Assembly (NCBI GenBank): GCA_032173965.1 | Contig: JAVUNC010000006.1 | Coordinates: forward strand, 17,830,028 to 17,894,027 | DNA: 64,000 bases | Source: Sitta carolinensis | Lineage: Eukaryota; Chordata; Aves; Passeriformes; Sittidae | Reading direction: 5' to 3' | Part shown: positions 12,001-27,000 of the stretch, piece after piece | How the letters are laid out: each line of letters starts with the position of its first letter | How positions within the stretch are numbered: the stretch's first letter is position 1 | Notes under the pieces: generated by a model | The model's input: only the letters and a program-made list of their open reading frames with translations | What the model was told of the DNA's origin: nothing | The model's database searches: none | Position numbers and translations under genes: made by a program

Positions 12001-15000
12001 TAAAATAATCAGAAAGTAATTAATACTTTAGATGAATACTTTAAAATAGAATATTTGCATTATCCATTATGGAGTTTTACTATATTAATTATTTGACTGT
12101 TTTTCTTCACTACATATGTAAGGATCTATGCAACAAGACCTGCTTTAGATATACGAAGTGAATTTAACTTTTCTTGTGGTCGTATTTTAATGTTCAGTTT
12201 ACAGCTGCTTTCCACATTCTCTTGGATCATTTTCTAAGACACAGCAAGAGGAAACCAGAAATTAATCACATACTTATGGGTCCTGGCAGTTTTTTGGCTT
12301 AAGTTTTTAGTGAAATAATGGAAAGTATACATCACTTTTTCATGAAGTGAACCATCAAGTATTATTGTCAGTGCTTAGAACAAATGCATCCTTGTTTTGC
12401 ATTTATTGGTTTTTCCTCTGCTGAAGCTGGTGACTGAAGGTCTGAACCCAACAGATAACAGATTTAGAGCTCAAGTTGCCTGTCTAGCTGCCTTAAAATT
12501 TCAAGTAATTCTTACCTTTGCATGTCATTCTAATATGAATACAATTACTGATGTATGTTAAATCATTCTAAAATTATGGCTGGGGAGTAGATTAGACAAC
12601 CTGTTGCTAGAATTCTACAGGTGTGAATTTAAGTGGCAGATTTTCATATGAATTTTTGTCTGTCTTAAATGACTTGGGTTTTTTTTGGTTTAGGGTTTGG
12701 GTTTTTTTAATTCCTGCATGTTTTTATCATGTATCTCTACTTTCACTTGATCTCAAGGTCTGATACTTTGAATGATCTCTTAATTGGGATCCCCTTAATT
12801 GGATTGACATTAGCCCTTCAAATTCATGTTTTCAAAGTAATTCCACTATTTTATGTACTCTGTTTTAAATAAGGTTATGTTTTTGTCTTATACCATGTGA
12901 AACGGTATGTGTCTGTGAAATATGTATGTCACAGTGGGCCAGGCTGTTTTTCTGTAGTTCTGAACTGGTAATTCAGTAACCTTCTACTAAAACCAGCTTT
13001 TTCTTAGTTTGGTTACAGTGACCCTCCTATCATCATTTTGTGCAGTTCAGTGAAAAGGAGTTGGCTGTGACTGCCACTTACAGCCTTCTTCCAGAGTTTC
13101 TCTTCCTCTTGATGACAGCACTCTATAATTACCTGACCAACCTCCCTCGTTCTGGAGGCAGTTATTAATGGTTGTTTTCTGTCAGCATCTTTGAAAAAGA
13201 CCTCAGATAGTTTCTTAGAAAATGTCTTCTCTCTTCTGCATATTCTCTCTCCCTAAAATTAAGGACTTTTGTAGTGTCAAGAGGATGAAAGAGCTTCCAG
13301 CAAGTCTTTACAAAAAATGACCCCCTAACAGATTTTAATGGGTCCTGCTTCCACTTACTTGCTTTAAAAAGCAAGAATTTTGTGTTCGTTTTGGAGTACA
13401 GTGCTCAAGTGGACTTTCCCATGCACTTCAGTAATTTTCCCTAAAATAAGTTTTGGTTTGCAAACAGTCTATTTCTAAAGATGGTAAGTTGAAAGCTTTC
13501 ACAAATATATTTTTTTTCAAAAGCAAGCTGAAGTGTGACACTTTAACTGCAATATAGAATCCTGTTCCTGAAAGGGCAGCCAGAAAGGTCTCATGAATGA
13601 GATTGCTGTGGAACTAGATGTCATAGTTGAAAGTCAAGAGCAAGAGGCAGAAAAGTTATAACTGTAAATGTAAATGCATCTTTATTATTCTTTTATTGTT
13701 GATTTTCTTCACATTGCTTGCCAGTTTGGCACCCATAAGAACCTATTTTTTTGCTGTGTTTTTTATTGAATCTGCAGGATTGTTTAGCTCCTATTCCCCA
13801 GCTTTTCCTCTTGGCATGTCTGTGACTTTGCCATTGAGTGAGCAAAATTGCACTTATTTAAATTAAATGGGACATCTGCTTCTTATCAGCACCTCTTAAA
13901 CAAGTTGGCTCATCGAGAAGTAACTGTCTCATTGATGTGGCATATCTGGGATATCTATCAAAAGGTAACTAGTAGTATATAAGGCTATTCAGTAAGCCAT
14001 ATGAAATTTGATTGGGTGTTCACCTAATTCCTAGCAAACTAGTATAAGAAAAATATTGCCCTAATTAGCATCTTTGCTAGTAATTTCATTAGTTATCTAG
14101 TGAAAAAGCAGTGAATAGACTTACTGCATTGATCCATATCTTTAGTTTGTCACATCAGAAAGAGTCTCAAAAGTTTTACATTGCTGCTTACATCTGATGT
14201 CCCTATTGTGGATAGAAAAAAAATAGACGTTGGATAGAAAATAAATGTGGGAGTTTTGGGATTTTCAGTTTGAGGGGTTTTTTTCCCAAAGCCTGCTAAG
14301 TTCACCCTTCAAATGTAATTTTGCAAAATTTTTGAAGACAGTGAGCGTATGTGTATCATTAATGTTTCGTTTAGGCTCAAAGTACAGCACATATATGCAA
14401 ACACTGAAGTGTCTTTGCTGCTGGTAATCTTTTGTTCAGCAGCCATAGCCAAACAGTCATAAAGTTGCACATGGCTCAGAAGAATTTTACCTAGCCTGTG
14501 CTCCAAGTAAGTTAACAATTGTCAATCTGTTCTTAAAGTTGAAAGTAATTGATGTTTGAATTATGAAAATTTATTTAGAAGTTATCTGTGAACAAATACA
14601 GAGAATCAATGAATCTTTTTATGTTGTACGTTTTTACACGGCATCTGAATAAGTTTTTCGTAAACAGATCACCAGCTAAGATAATATGGGCTTTGCCAAA
14701 TTCAACAGTAATATATTTAACTTTATAAGATCAAGTTTCCACATTTCAAGACAATCCCTTTTTTATTGGATGCCTTTTGTCTGGGAAAAATATTTTAAAC
14801 TTAAAAACATTGAATTTTGCCTCTCCATAACAAGATACAAATGTAGATAAAACACAAAAGGCGAGTGAATGATATGGAAAGACTTCAAAAAATGTACAAG
14901 TTTCTTTGCAATTGCTTTATGTCTCTAGAGACATTTAAGGAAACTATAACACAGAAAATCTCCAAGACGCTGTAGAATTGAGGTCTCATGTGGTCTACCA

Positions 15001-18000
15001 GATACCAAATTGCATCTGATTTAAGGTTTTGGAAAAAGGCTGGTAGTTCAGTTCTATTCAGACTTCATGCTACTCTTTTAACGTAATTCAAGGTAAAATA
15101 GCTTGAAAGAGGCTCTAGTTCTGGGATTTTTTTTCTCCTTTCATGCACCTTCTATGTAGTCATAATCACTATAACAATCAACAGAGGACATTCTTCTGCC
15201 CCTAAAAGTAGCAGGGGGTTATTTCCAAGTGCTGTTCATGGTAATTTACTTTGTAAGCTGTGATCGCGTGCATCCACAAAAGCTTTAAATTAAGTTCTTG
15301 CTTTGCAAGTAACTGCTCTTCTCAAGGAGTTCAATAAGTGGTGACTGAGAAGAGGAAGTGTTGTATCGCTACCTGCATCATAAGCTGATCACCATATGCT
15401 TTCAATATAAAAATATTCTTGTAATTCATACCTTTTTTACTTTGTTTTCTTCTCTCTAGCGCTTTTCTTGAGGAACTTAGAATACTCAGAAGGTGAAATA
15501 TCCTGATAGCCTTACGCTAGAGAAGTATCTTTTTTTTTTTTTTTTTTAAGAGGTGGTAAAGTATCTTTTTTTTTAGTTAATTTTTTATTTGTGATCTCAG
15601 GAATAATTTTAGTAGAATTCAGAAATATACGAAGCCCAGACTTTTAAAGTTTTTACAAACTGTCGTTACAAGTACTGCGCTGGATGAAAGGTGCCATAGC
15701 AGTTTTAAATGCTTTGGCATTATCACGCAAAATTTCTCAAATCATTTTACCCAAGAAAAGCAAGGTGACTCTTGCTCACTCTGGCAATATCATTTCAGTC
15801 TCACAGCAGGGATGATGTGGAGCTGACACACTTCCAAAGCAGCAAGATGGAGACCCACTCTGCCAGTCTCCTGTTTGAGCCAGTACATAGCTAAATGTGT
15901 TCAAGCATCAGGATTCACTTAGTTACCAAATACTAAGGTTTTGTAAGCTGTATAGCTGTAACATTTGTTATGATGCTACATTTTAATGTTCAAACACACA
16001 TAATGATCTGCATTGTAATGGAATGTCTTAAAATAAGTTCTGGACTGCATTTTTCTATTTTTAGCTTGTAAGATCACGATCAATAAGTGCAAAGCTTGTC
16101 TGTGCAGATGTGATGCAATGCGATCATTATTTGCATGGCCACGTGATGTCTTCCATAAAGCTTTTGCCTCAATTTTGTATGGTCCCTGTGTCATCTTCCC
16201 TAAAAAGGATTTTCACAACATCTAGATGTGTCAGTGTATAATGAGAGACTTCTTTTCCAGTGTTAACAAGACAATCTAATTATAAACTTCTCCATCTTCA
16301 GAGTGAGAGAATTATTGCAAGCCTTTGATATGAGGTAGTATTTCAGTACCAGCCCAAGTTGGTATATGCCAGCATTTCTTTGGGATGACACCTTAATGTA
16401 TAAAGGAATTTCCCACATTTATCTGCATTGAAGAATTGTCTTGTGGTCTGAGAGTCTGGAGGTTCAGAATAAACTGGTCATAATATTCACTTGACTATTA
16501 TTTTTCCTTTTACAACATAGTAATATCTAATGTAGTTTACATTAGGCATGTAGTTTTCAGCTGTGGCAAAGCCATAGTTGAAGACAAAACTTCTCTTCCA
16601 GTTCTATATTCACATCAGACACTCCTTGCTTAACTTACTTTTTCACCTTTAGTATGATAATTAAATACGCGTCAACTTTCTGAGCGTTAATAAAAGGATA
16701 TTATTAGTTACCTTTACCAATAATTCATTTAAAGATAAATTTTTTTAAATTATCTTTACAGCTAAAACTATTTATCTTTTAAAAGAGGAAATAAATATTC
16801 TTTCACAGTTTTAAAATGTTAACCCCAACACTTACTCTTAAACAGAGTCGAAAGCTGGATGTGTATTTTGAATATGAGGAAAAAATAATGAGCAAATCCA
16901 CTCTAGATAAATCTCTTCTGGACATGATTTCTGACCCAGATGGTGAGTACTTTAAATCTGAACTTGGTATAAAATTTGTTAAGCTATGCAATAAATCTAT
17001 GCCTTTTTGGCTTTCAGGGTTGATAAAGAGCAACCCGTGCAAGAGTTGTGAGGAAGTAGCTTTTGGTTCATCTTCAGTAGCAGTCTAGAGAGTTTAACAC
17101 TTCAGTTGAGTAATATCCAAAATATTAGCAACTTCTGCAGCTCCACTAAAATCCTTTCCTAACCCCTTACTTTTAAAGGTCAATATATATTATTTCTTGT
17201 GCTTTTCCAGTATTTAGCAGTGTAGCATGGCATTCTGTGGTCTGAACAATACTAATTCTTTAAAATCCTACTGCATGTTTTATAACATATACATACCTCA
17301 CGAACACACTGAAAGCGTCATAGAATTAGATTAGATCAAGGGGCTGTAGTGTAGGTAGCTCCTGCTTGTGTGTGGAAAGAGATGAGTGGGACAAGTGAAG
17401 GGAAAGAACGCAAGATGTAAATTGGCCAGTTCAGTGGGACTCACCTGCAGCTTTGCATATTCAGTTGTGGCATGTCTGTTTTCATCATGTAAGAGCAGGA
17501 GCAATGCATCCCAGCTTCTGTGTCAGGTATGGTCATACATATCAGAGCATTGCACACCAGGGGTGCTCAGGTTCTCTATCAGCAGGAGTCACCGGGGCTC
17601 TTTCTCTGAAAAGCTGAGACCCAAATGACTCCTCAGCTTTTTGTACTATTTCAGCAACAATTCTTTCAGTCTGTCACAGCCTGATGTGTGTCATAATGCT
17701 CTGATGGATTTCAGCATTATCTGATACCAGTTGACTGGAAGAAAATAACGTGCGGAGCAAAACCATAAAACTTAAATTCTGATCTCTGACTCATCTGCAT
17801 ACTGGCAATTATGTTGGAAACCTCAAGCATTTAGAGACCCAGGGTTCCTGCTCTTTTTCCAGTGTTCTCTTTAAGAAAGTGTTTTGTTACTGCATGATTA
17901 TGTGTGTAGTCTTACAGCTACATACTGGGCTTAATGCCTGCTTGGAGTTTGTATAATGATTCATATTTATAGAAAGAGTATATATACATCCTTCTGACAT

Positions 18001-21000
18001 TTTACAAAAATCTTTTAATAGTGTCCATGCTATATGATCAAAAGGAAGTAGAAAAAATAGTGCACAGCTGGTAGAAATCTTGAGTGAAAATTTTAAAGAT
18101 CTCATAATGGGTCAAGTCTAGAAACTAATAAACTTTCAGAAAATCCAATGTCAGATATCAATTTGTAATTCAGTACATACCTTTGTGTTTTATATGAAGC
18201 AAATAAGAATATAATTTGTACTTTTATTAGGCATTAATACAAACTAGTCCTTCTCCATATTCAGAATTAATATTTCATGTACTGTTTTGATTTCAACTTT
18301 TATGTTTGAATAAACACAGATATGAAAACAAATTTTTATGTTTCCTTGTATGTCTTACTGGATCAATTGCTTTTTACCTGAATCCACGTTTTCTATGTCT
18401 TTTTCAATTGCAGTGTAGAGCAAATTGTTTTCCAAGCCTGATGTATCATACCAACATTCTTATTAACAAGGTTTCTGGGTTTTACACAAGGGAAAGATTA
18501 GGTTTACAAGCTAGAGTTTTTCTTCATAAGCTAAGTATTAGGTTTTCACAGTGTTATGTGAGCATTTTATATGCATTGCCTAGGTTTAAGTTTATGTAAG
18601 AGAAAGATTTAAGTTAAATCACAGTGACTCTTTCCAGGCATGGTGTCTTGTAAAACTGTCCAGCCTCATATTGTGTGATTCACTGAGAAGTACCAGCAGA
18701 AAACATTTTTAAGGAATAATACTTCAAGTCTTCCTGTGCTTCCACTGGTGAATTATTTGTTGGCATTATGTGTGGGGATATTTGTCATGTGGACAATGGG
18801 ATCTGCAGAGCTCTTCATGAAAGCACTTAGATGTGACCATTTATTGGCTTCAGCTTCCCATTTCTTCCTGTGTTGTTCTAATCTACCAGTCAGGACTATG
18901 AGCTGCCTCCCAGTTTAGTGGGTATTACTGTGTCCTGGAGTAGTGATAAAATGGGAGCTAAGGGCTGCCTGGTGGTTTTTCTATTGAATATAAAATTGGT
19001 CTGTTCTAGGTTTGCCAAGTTACATTTACTTCAGACTGTTGAGCAGTTTACCTCTCTGTGCTGTCACAGATCATAGTCTTGAAAAAAGTAGTGAATATTT
19101 GACAGACAATTGACCTGAGTCTTACAGTGTTCATCACAGCTTTTTTTGCACAAGTGAATTCTAGGTGGATCTCTATCTTGAAAGCTGGCTTTTGGTTTAG
19201 ATAATACAAAGTTTGTTCAGTTCTTGATCTTCTGACTTACTGGTATTTGGTAGAGGTTAGTAAAACCTACTTTGCAGAGAGGATTGTACCAAGTCATAAA
19301 TGCTCATTATGACAGCACTTACTCTTAACTTCTGCCAGACTAAATATATGCTCACTTACAAATAAAAGTTGCAGATTAGATCAGATGGTCTCCTGCTGAC
19401 ATGATCCACATTCCATAATAGGGGAAAACAACCCAAAAAAAACAAAACTGAAAAAGAAGTAATTTTCTTACCAGCAAGTACAAGAAAGTACAGTCTTATA
19501 AAATATTGTACTAAAAGTATCAAGCTTTTATAATGAATTTTAATTTGAAATGTTTGTTTTGAGAAGTTGTTCTTCTGAAAACTTAATTCAAAACTATTTT
19601 CTTTGCTAACAACGATTCTCTTCTGGAAAAATAAAAAAGATGGTGTTCAAAATCTGATGTAGTAGTTCATAGTCTAAGTGATGGCTGCATCAGCCTTTTG
19701 AGCTGGATGGATGAATTTTGATTCCATATGAATAATACTTCCCAAGAATGGGAAGTGTTTTTTCTCCAGCAAAAGATTTAGGAGGTGAAATCCTTTCTGA
19801 AGGCAATTTGGAAGTTCAGTGGTTTTAGCCTGACCAGAGATTCATATAAGTGCTTTTGCAGTCCTCTAGTATTTCTGTACAATGAACCATAGAGCTGTGT
19901 AAGCAAGTTGTAGAGCTAAAAAATAATATGCTATGGCTTTTACTTCTGTGATTTTTTTAGTCTGTTTTTTCATGGACACTTCCAGATAACATTTGTAATC
20001 TCCACATAGAATAAGCCATAATTTCTCTGCATTACTTATTTAATATGTTGTATGACGAATAATATTTACTACAGACAAAAGGGGAAGTGAAAAACTTCGA
20101 GAAGGAATGAGCACATTAAACCCAACTCTTAATAAAATCACTGTGTGTCTTTCTACCATTTTACACTCTGAAGAAGGCCATGGTTATAGATAACATTTAT
20201 TGTCATAACTAAACATCTGCATGTATGTATGTATGGCTGCTGAAGAGCAGTTAATGTAGCAGCATAGTTGCAATTGTAGTTTTTAATTCTTTTTCTTTCC
20301 TCACTGCAGCGGGAACTCCTGAAGACAAAATGCGGTTATTTCTCATCTATTACATAAGCTCAGCTCAGGCACCTTCAGAGGTACCTATGTTCTTTACAGC
20401 TTCCAACACCAGATTCAACCACAGAGATTTTTCTGTGTCATTTCACCACTAAGTAGATATTTCTGTTTCTTTGCAAAGGGAAGTACGAAATGCCCAGGGA
20501 ATTCTAAGACTTTGAATAAATTTTGTCTTACTGCCAGGAAATCTGCTCACAAAGCTTTAGGCACCATTTCAAAGGATATGAGTGACTAGTAAGAAGGAAT
20601 ATTATATTGTGACATTTTTAGGTCGGAGATACTGCAAGACACATCTTAACACGCTTTCTACTATTGTGCTCTACTGCTCAAAGAAGTAGATAAAGCAAAC
20701 TGAAAATACGACTCATTTCACTCCATCTGCATATATTCAAGAATGATTGAGTCAGTTGATTAGCAGGTGAATGAAGGAGAAATTTATCTGCCAGTATCGG
20801 AATAATTCAGGAAACAATTTCTTCATATTTCTTTTGAACTTAGGATGATTTATTTCAAGGACAATTCTTACACCATAGAAACATTATCTGATGGAAAAAA
20901 TGTTTGGTTAGGCGAATAGAAAGTATTTGTATTAACGTGTATTAGCTCCTCTTTGTTTATTATTTATTGTGTTGACATTCCACAGAAAGCAGCATTCTGT

Positions 21001-24000
21001 TAATGCTAGTATAAAGACTGTTCCATATCTGAAAGTGCACAGGATTTAATTCCACAAATGCTGTTCAGTTTAATGAGATCTACTCATGACAAATTTTATT
21101 TCAAGTTGCATTTTTGTACTTGGTAGGAAATGGGATTAATGCTATAACTTTGCATTGCTTATTTAATATTTAGAGAAGGATATCTTGTCTTTGTACATGG
21201 AGTTAAGAATAGCTTCAGTCTTTTATAAATTCTCCACTTCATGATTTCAGATTGATTTGGAGCAGTATAAAAAAGCATTGATGGATGCAGGTTGTAATCT
21301 CGCTCCTTTGAGCTACATAAAACAATGGAAGTAAGTAATTTTTTTTCTCCTGTATGAGGCTAACTGGGTAATGCAGAACTCAGTATTCTATTCAGGAATT
21401 ATGTGTTACTTCTCTTAAATCATAAATTATCCTTAAACATTCATTTGGTATAAGTTTTTACTGTCATTGTTATGGTGATACATGCAAATCTTATTTTAAA
21501 ACTAAGCCCCAGTGTCAGAACACTATAAAACATGACATATAGTAGTGCCCTTAACGATCTAGGACAGAAACAACTCGTTGAATTAAATGAAAAGTTGTGC
21601 TAGTTCAGGCTCCGAAGCTTTTTTTAGTTCATATCAAGGAGTCATGTTGCATATCAGTTATTGTAGTTTTACATGGTATCTGAATGAAATCTTTGTCTTT
21701 TAGCTATAAAATCTAATTCCTGTTGTATTTGTAAGGAAGAGGGAGGCATATAATAAATAGTCACTTCCCGAAAGAGTTCAAAATGCAGTTTTTTCACTTT
21801 CGGATGACTAGAGTGGAACATTCTGCAGAAGTATGTGCCTGAGATAAATATTTGATTTCTATCCCTGCTTTCACAGGGCTTTCACTAAGATGGCTTCAGC
21901 ACCAACCAGCTATGGAAACGCTACACCTAAACCTTTGGGGTATGCTTTTGATTAATTTTTTGTAGGCCTTTGGGTTCTTTTATCTTATTTTAGTAGTGCT
22001 GAAAGTGTGGTTAGTGTTATACCGGCCTGGAACAAAACATCTCCCTATTTGTAAAATTTTTAAGTTACAGTTGCAAACACTCATCTCCCCTTAACAGTGC
22101 ATAGTGCACAAGAGAGGAAAATAAAAGGATCTGTGACTTTGTGACTAAATTCACAAACTATTTTAATGCAGTGCTCTCTGCACCTGCACATTAAATGCAC
22201 TCTGAGAAGAATTCAGCACCAGGAACTGGATCTATGGCAGCCATCACTTTGAGCCTTAAGTAGTCAATGGCAGAAGATAAAAACAGCCCTGTATATTCAA
22301 AATCATTTCTCTCCTGTATTTGGAGACTGTCAGGGGTGAAAGAACACACTGCTATTTCATTGAAATCTCCTGCACTGGGTGTCTGTCTGCTTGTTGAAAG
22401 GTCTGCTTTATTTCAAGACACCAGAAAAAATTACTGTGCTAAGGTTACATGTATCCCATACAGGATATAGGACTTGGGTCTTTCCATTCTTCAGAGATTT
22501 CAGTCCTCATCACCAGCTTTACTTTCAGGAATGCCCTGTCACTGTCCGAGGAACCTGTGGCACAGTATGGTTAGAGAAAATTCCAGTGCTGTTTCACTTG
22601 GAAAAATTGCTCTTTGGTTTGTTGGAAACAGTCAGAATCTCTGTTATCCCTGGTGATTAGGATACCCACTTGAAAGGAGCACTCAAATCCTTACATTACT
22701 GAACTTGTAAAATAAACTGTTCAGTTGATTCAAGACTAGAATCTAAGGCTCCCATTGATAGGTGAGGATCTCTCTGGTAGATTACAAGTGGATTCCCGTA
22801 CTTGCTGTGTGGTATGAAGAATATATTTTATGACAAACTGAATTACTTCATATTTAGGTCCTATTGACTTTATTGGGAATTGGATGTCAATATAAAGCTT
22901 AAGAGTACAAACTAAAACCAAAAAGATCTTACACATCATCTTTGTTTTGTTTTTCAGTCTGTTTTCACGTGTTATGAATACAGGATCACAGTTTGTAATG
23001 GAAGGAGTGAAGAACTTGGTACTGAAGCAACAAGTAAGTTTAAAAAAACAATTAAAAAGTCTAGCATGAGTACTGTGAACATTTGGAAAAACAAATTTCA
23101 GTACCTTTGTCATATTAATAAAATTCATCGTACAGTGAAAAAGTAAACATAAATCTCTGCTTATTGATAGATCTATGACTTTGTAACTTCCCAGATATCA
23201 GGTAAGTAATGAATAATTCACATTTTCTTTGAAGGCCTCTTTGTAGCATTTAAGACTGATTTCAGCATTGTAAAAAGAACAGGTGTGGAATGCTCAAAAT
23301 AGACTAGACCTTCATAAACAAAAAAATAGAACAATCCATGTCTTTACTTAGAACTACATACATTAAGTTAATCTATTTCAGAGTGATTAAAAGGCTGAAA
23401 GTGTTAGTTCCCTTTTTAGCTACAATTCAGACATTTCTTGTTTTCCCATATCAGTGTAATTTACAGCAACCATAATCTTGTAATGTGCATGAAAATACAA
23501 GTATGCTTACAATGACATGACCACCTTCAAATATTCACTTAACTTTATAAAGTATTTCTGAGCATAACTTGCTCAGAAATGTACACACACACCCAAAGAA
23601 AACAAACAACAATAAAAAAAAGAAACTGGTTGTGTAACTTGTAGCTGGAATGTTGAATTGTGGTTCCAAGAAATCTGCTCCTCTATAGAGGATACATTAT
23701 TTTCCCAATATGTACTTTGATCAGATGGCAATAAATAAATATTTATTTACAGTTTAAAATCTTAATTTTGAGTATTTTCATATCAAGATTTCTGAAAAAA
23801 AAAAAAAATCATTATAATTTACTTGAAGAGTTCAGAATTTAAATTAGAAATACAACATATCAGAACTAAATAAAATGAAATTTTAGCTAAAGGTTTGTCT
23901 TTTTGATCTGCTTAGTCTTTTCATTGTCACCGTTTGTTTATTCAGCCTGTTATACACATAATTTATACATGAAAGGTATCAGCTATTTTACATTAAAAGT

Positions 24001-27000
24001 TTAAAATTGGGGTCTCAGTTTTGTAGGGTGGTTAATGAAGTTAATTCTGCAAGAATTTCACTATGACTGGAATGATAAGCTGCATTGCAGAGTTGCAACT
24101 CAGAGGTATATCATGAACTATGATTGAGGAAAATTTAAATATGCAGCTTGCCTGTGTGTTATAGAAAACTCTTCAGATAAATTGTTACTTGTAATAAGAG
24201 AAAATAATTCTGTTCTCCAGGAAACTTCCTCCTCTTCTTGTATTAAACATTGTATCATTTCTTTAAATGTGTGGCTTTGAATAGTTAATATTATTCTGTA
24301 CAAAATGGCTTGCATTGTTTAGTGTTCTGAGTGAGCAAAAGGCCAATTTACCGATGTTTTCAGGATATGCCTTTTCTGGCTTTTTATTTCTTCTCCAGGT
24401 ATTTTAGGGCAGCCAGATAAGAAGCCTTTCTTCCTCATATTTGTAAGCCTAATGTAGGTCTGTGGTATTTCTATTAAAGCCAACTTTTTATTTTTCCTTC
24501 AGTGATTCAGGGATTCACATCATTTTTCCAGTGTAATGTTAGATCATCCTTTGGAATGTCTTCTTTTGATACATTCTGTCAACAAGACTCATTTCCAACC
24601 CTGTTTCTATGTAAACTTTCCCTCAGTTCGTTATAACTGAAGTAGTTTAACTCTTAAATATTCAGATCTTTTGTCCCAGCTGACATTTCCCATGTTAAAT
24701 AAGGGACAGTAATCTTGAATTCCACCTCCGTTTATTCCTGTGCAGATCATCCAAATTGCTTTTTTTACCCTTTTCTTTGACACCATTAGTCCTTTTTTAG
24801 AATCACACACTTAATTATCAGCAGCAGCTGATTTAAAACTCTAACTGCAACATGTTTTTTAATGAGAATTCATATTTGATCACATCTGCATACTTTGGTA
24901 ATACCTAAATACAGCCTTCATGCCTTTTTTGCACTTTATGTCCTGTCTTTCTCCCCTTGCTACATGCACCTCAGATGTTAGCATTTTTTACAGAAAAGTA
25001 ATTTAGGTGATAATAAAGCTTAACCTTTACAAAGCATAGGAGGAAAACTGTTTAAAATAGTATTTCAAATGCTCTTCCATAAGTAATAATGTGCCTGGGA
25101 ATGGTTCTTAGTAAGCTTTTCAGCATTCAATCAATTTCACATTATGTTTTACAGAATCTGCCAGTCACACGTATTTTGGACAACCTTATGGAGATGAAGT
25201 CGAACCCTGTGAGTACAATTGCCTTCACACAGAGAGAAGTGGAGCAAATGAAATCTTGAGGCTGTGATGTAATATACTATGGCTAGTTTTTTTCATGGTA
25301 GCACAGTTGAATCCAATCATGGTGTATGTATTTCAAGAATAGCACCATTTTCATAGCTATTTAATAAGACCTCTTGCATTAAAATAGTCTAAGCAATGAT
25401 AATTTATTGTGTCACATTGGAACTAATATTTTTTTTTTCCTGTTCTGAGCTTCTAATATGCTCATGCTGTACTAAGCTTCTGTTGCTCCTAGATTTCCAC
25501 ATGAAGTTTGGACTGAAATTTTCCTTGCATCAAAGTGTTTGAGTTTTTTAATAGAGCACAATTTCAGAATTGAAATATTTACAGAGAGTTGTATTAGGGA
25601 AAAATTACATTTCCCACATCTTTAAACTTTGCTATGTAGATGAAAATATTTTACTACTGATTCAGTCATTCTGTTCGCAAGCAGATGTGGTTTTTGTGAG
25701 AATATTCCTCTTCTTGCCTTATTTCTGTGAAGATTTACTCAGACTATTTTGAATCTATATGTTACAAATTTTTTAAAAGCTTACATGTTAGCTACACAGT
25801 CAAGGCATTTGCTAGAACTTACAACTAAAAAAAAAATAGGCCTGAATGTTTATGCATGAAGTCATTCTTCTTGCCATGTATATTGTTCCTGATATACGAT
25901 CAACCTGTGCACATACTTGTCCTGAAAAAAATCACCTCTTGGAAGTCATTTAGGAGCTTTAATGTTTGCCACATTGTATCAGTCTTACTATTTTAATGCC
26001 TCAGTGTCAGCTAGAGAGATACAATTGTAATATCTCACTCGGCTAGTAGATTTAAAACATTCTTCTTAGTCCTCTCTCACCTTCCTGTGTTAGCTGTATG
26101 TACAGAGAGAAAAATAATGGTAAAATATGACAATTATCATCATGTAAGTAATCCTTTATTTTCTTAAAACGTACTTCATAGATGATATATGTCGTGATTC
26201 TTAGCAGATAATTTTCTTTCGCTTAACAAACAGAGCAATTGACACTGTTTCTAGCTTTAATGGATTTTTATTCCTGTTCGAGAGGCTTGGAAAAGATGTA
26301 CAGGATAACTTTATTTAGTCAACCAGCAGAGGTCGCCTAGAACACTTACCATAGAAAGCTGAAATTAAAACTACACATACCTTACAAGAAGGTGACAAAT
26401 TAAATAGATTTTTTTTTTTTTTAATAAAGATTACCTTCCTCAGGCTACAAGTTTAGGAGTTGATTTAGAAAAGATAACAAGTCATATGAGGTTTTTTCTG
26501 ACTTGATTTTTGCACATTTTACTTAGTAGAAAACAGCTACCAGCACTTTGATAATTTGGAGAAAACATTGATCTTCTCATTTAAAAAAACAGCAATTGGG
26601 CAAATCTGTCAGTCAGCACCTTCCTGTTCCACTGCCATGGCAGAGACTGATACTCATGGCACAAAACAGGAATTCCCACTTTTCCAGTTCATAGGAGACC
26701 AGGCAATCCCTAAAGACTGATTCTCCTAACCTGCAGGAAAACTGACAGCAAGTTTGGGAGTAAGTTTCAGCTAAAGGAAGCAAGCCAGAGAGTCCTTGTG
26801 GAATGTGTTTAGACTTGCTGTACTATCAACAGAAGTGAAATTGTATCTGGAAAAGGTCAACGCACAAAAATACACCATTGTGGCTTCTGTTCATCTTCTG
26901 ATGTGTGGGATCCTTTTCTATTCCCCAGAACAGAAAACTACTGCACTGCAGGCAAAACATAGAGTAAAAAAAGTTCAAGATCATATTTTTTTACAACATA

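Larger units (their letters stand above)
20381..25154 (+). other. Four SCFD1 introns (20381-21250, 21331-21876, 21940-22957, 23034-25154)
   Basis: AT-rich introns. A 130-codon minus-strand open frame (22736-23128) lies antisense across the exon at 22958-23033 and is judged a shadow. No interspersed repeat is recognised. Confidence 0.6.

Noticed and set aside
22736..23128. 130-codon minus-strand frame
   Set aside because: It is antisense to a real SCFD1 exon and its flanking AT-rich intron; a shadow frame.
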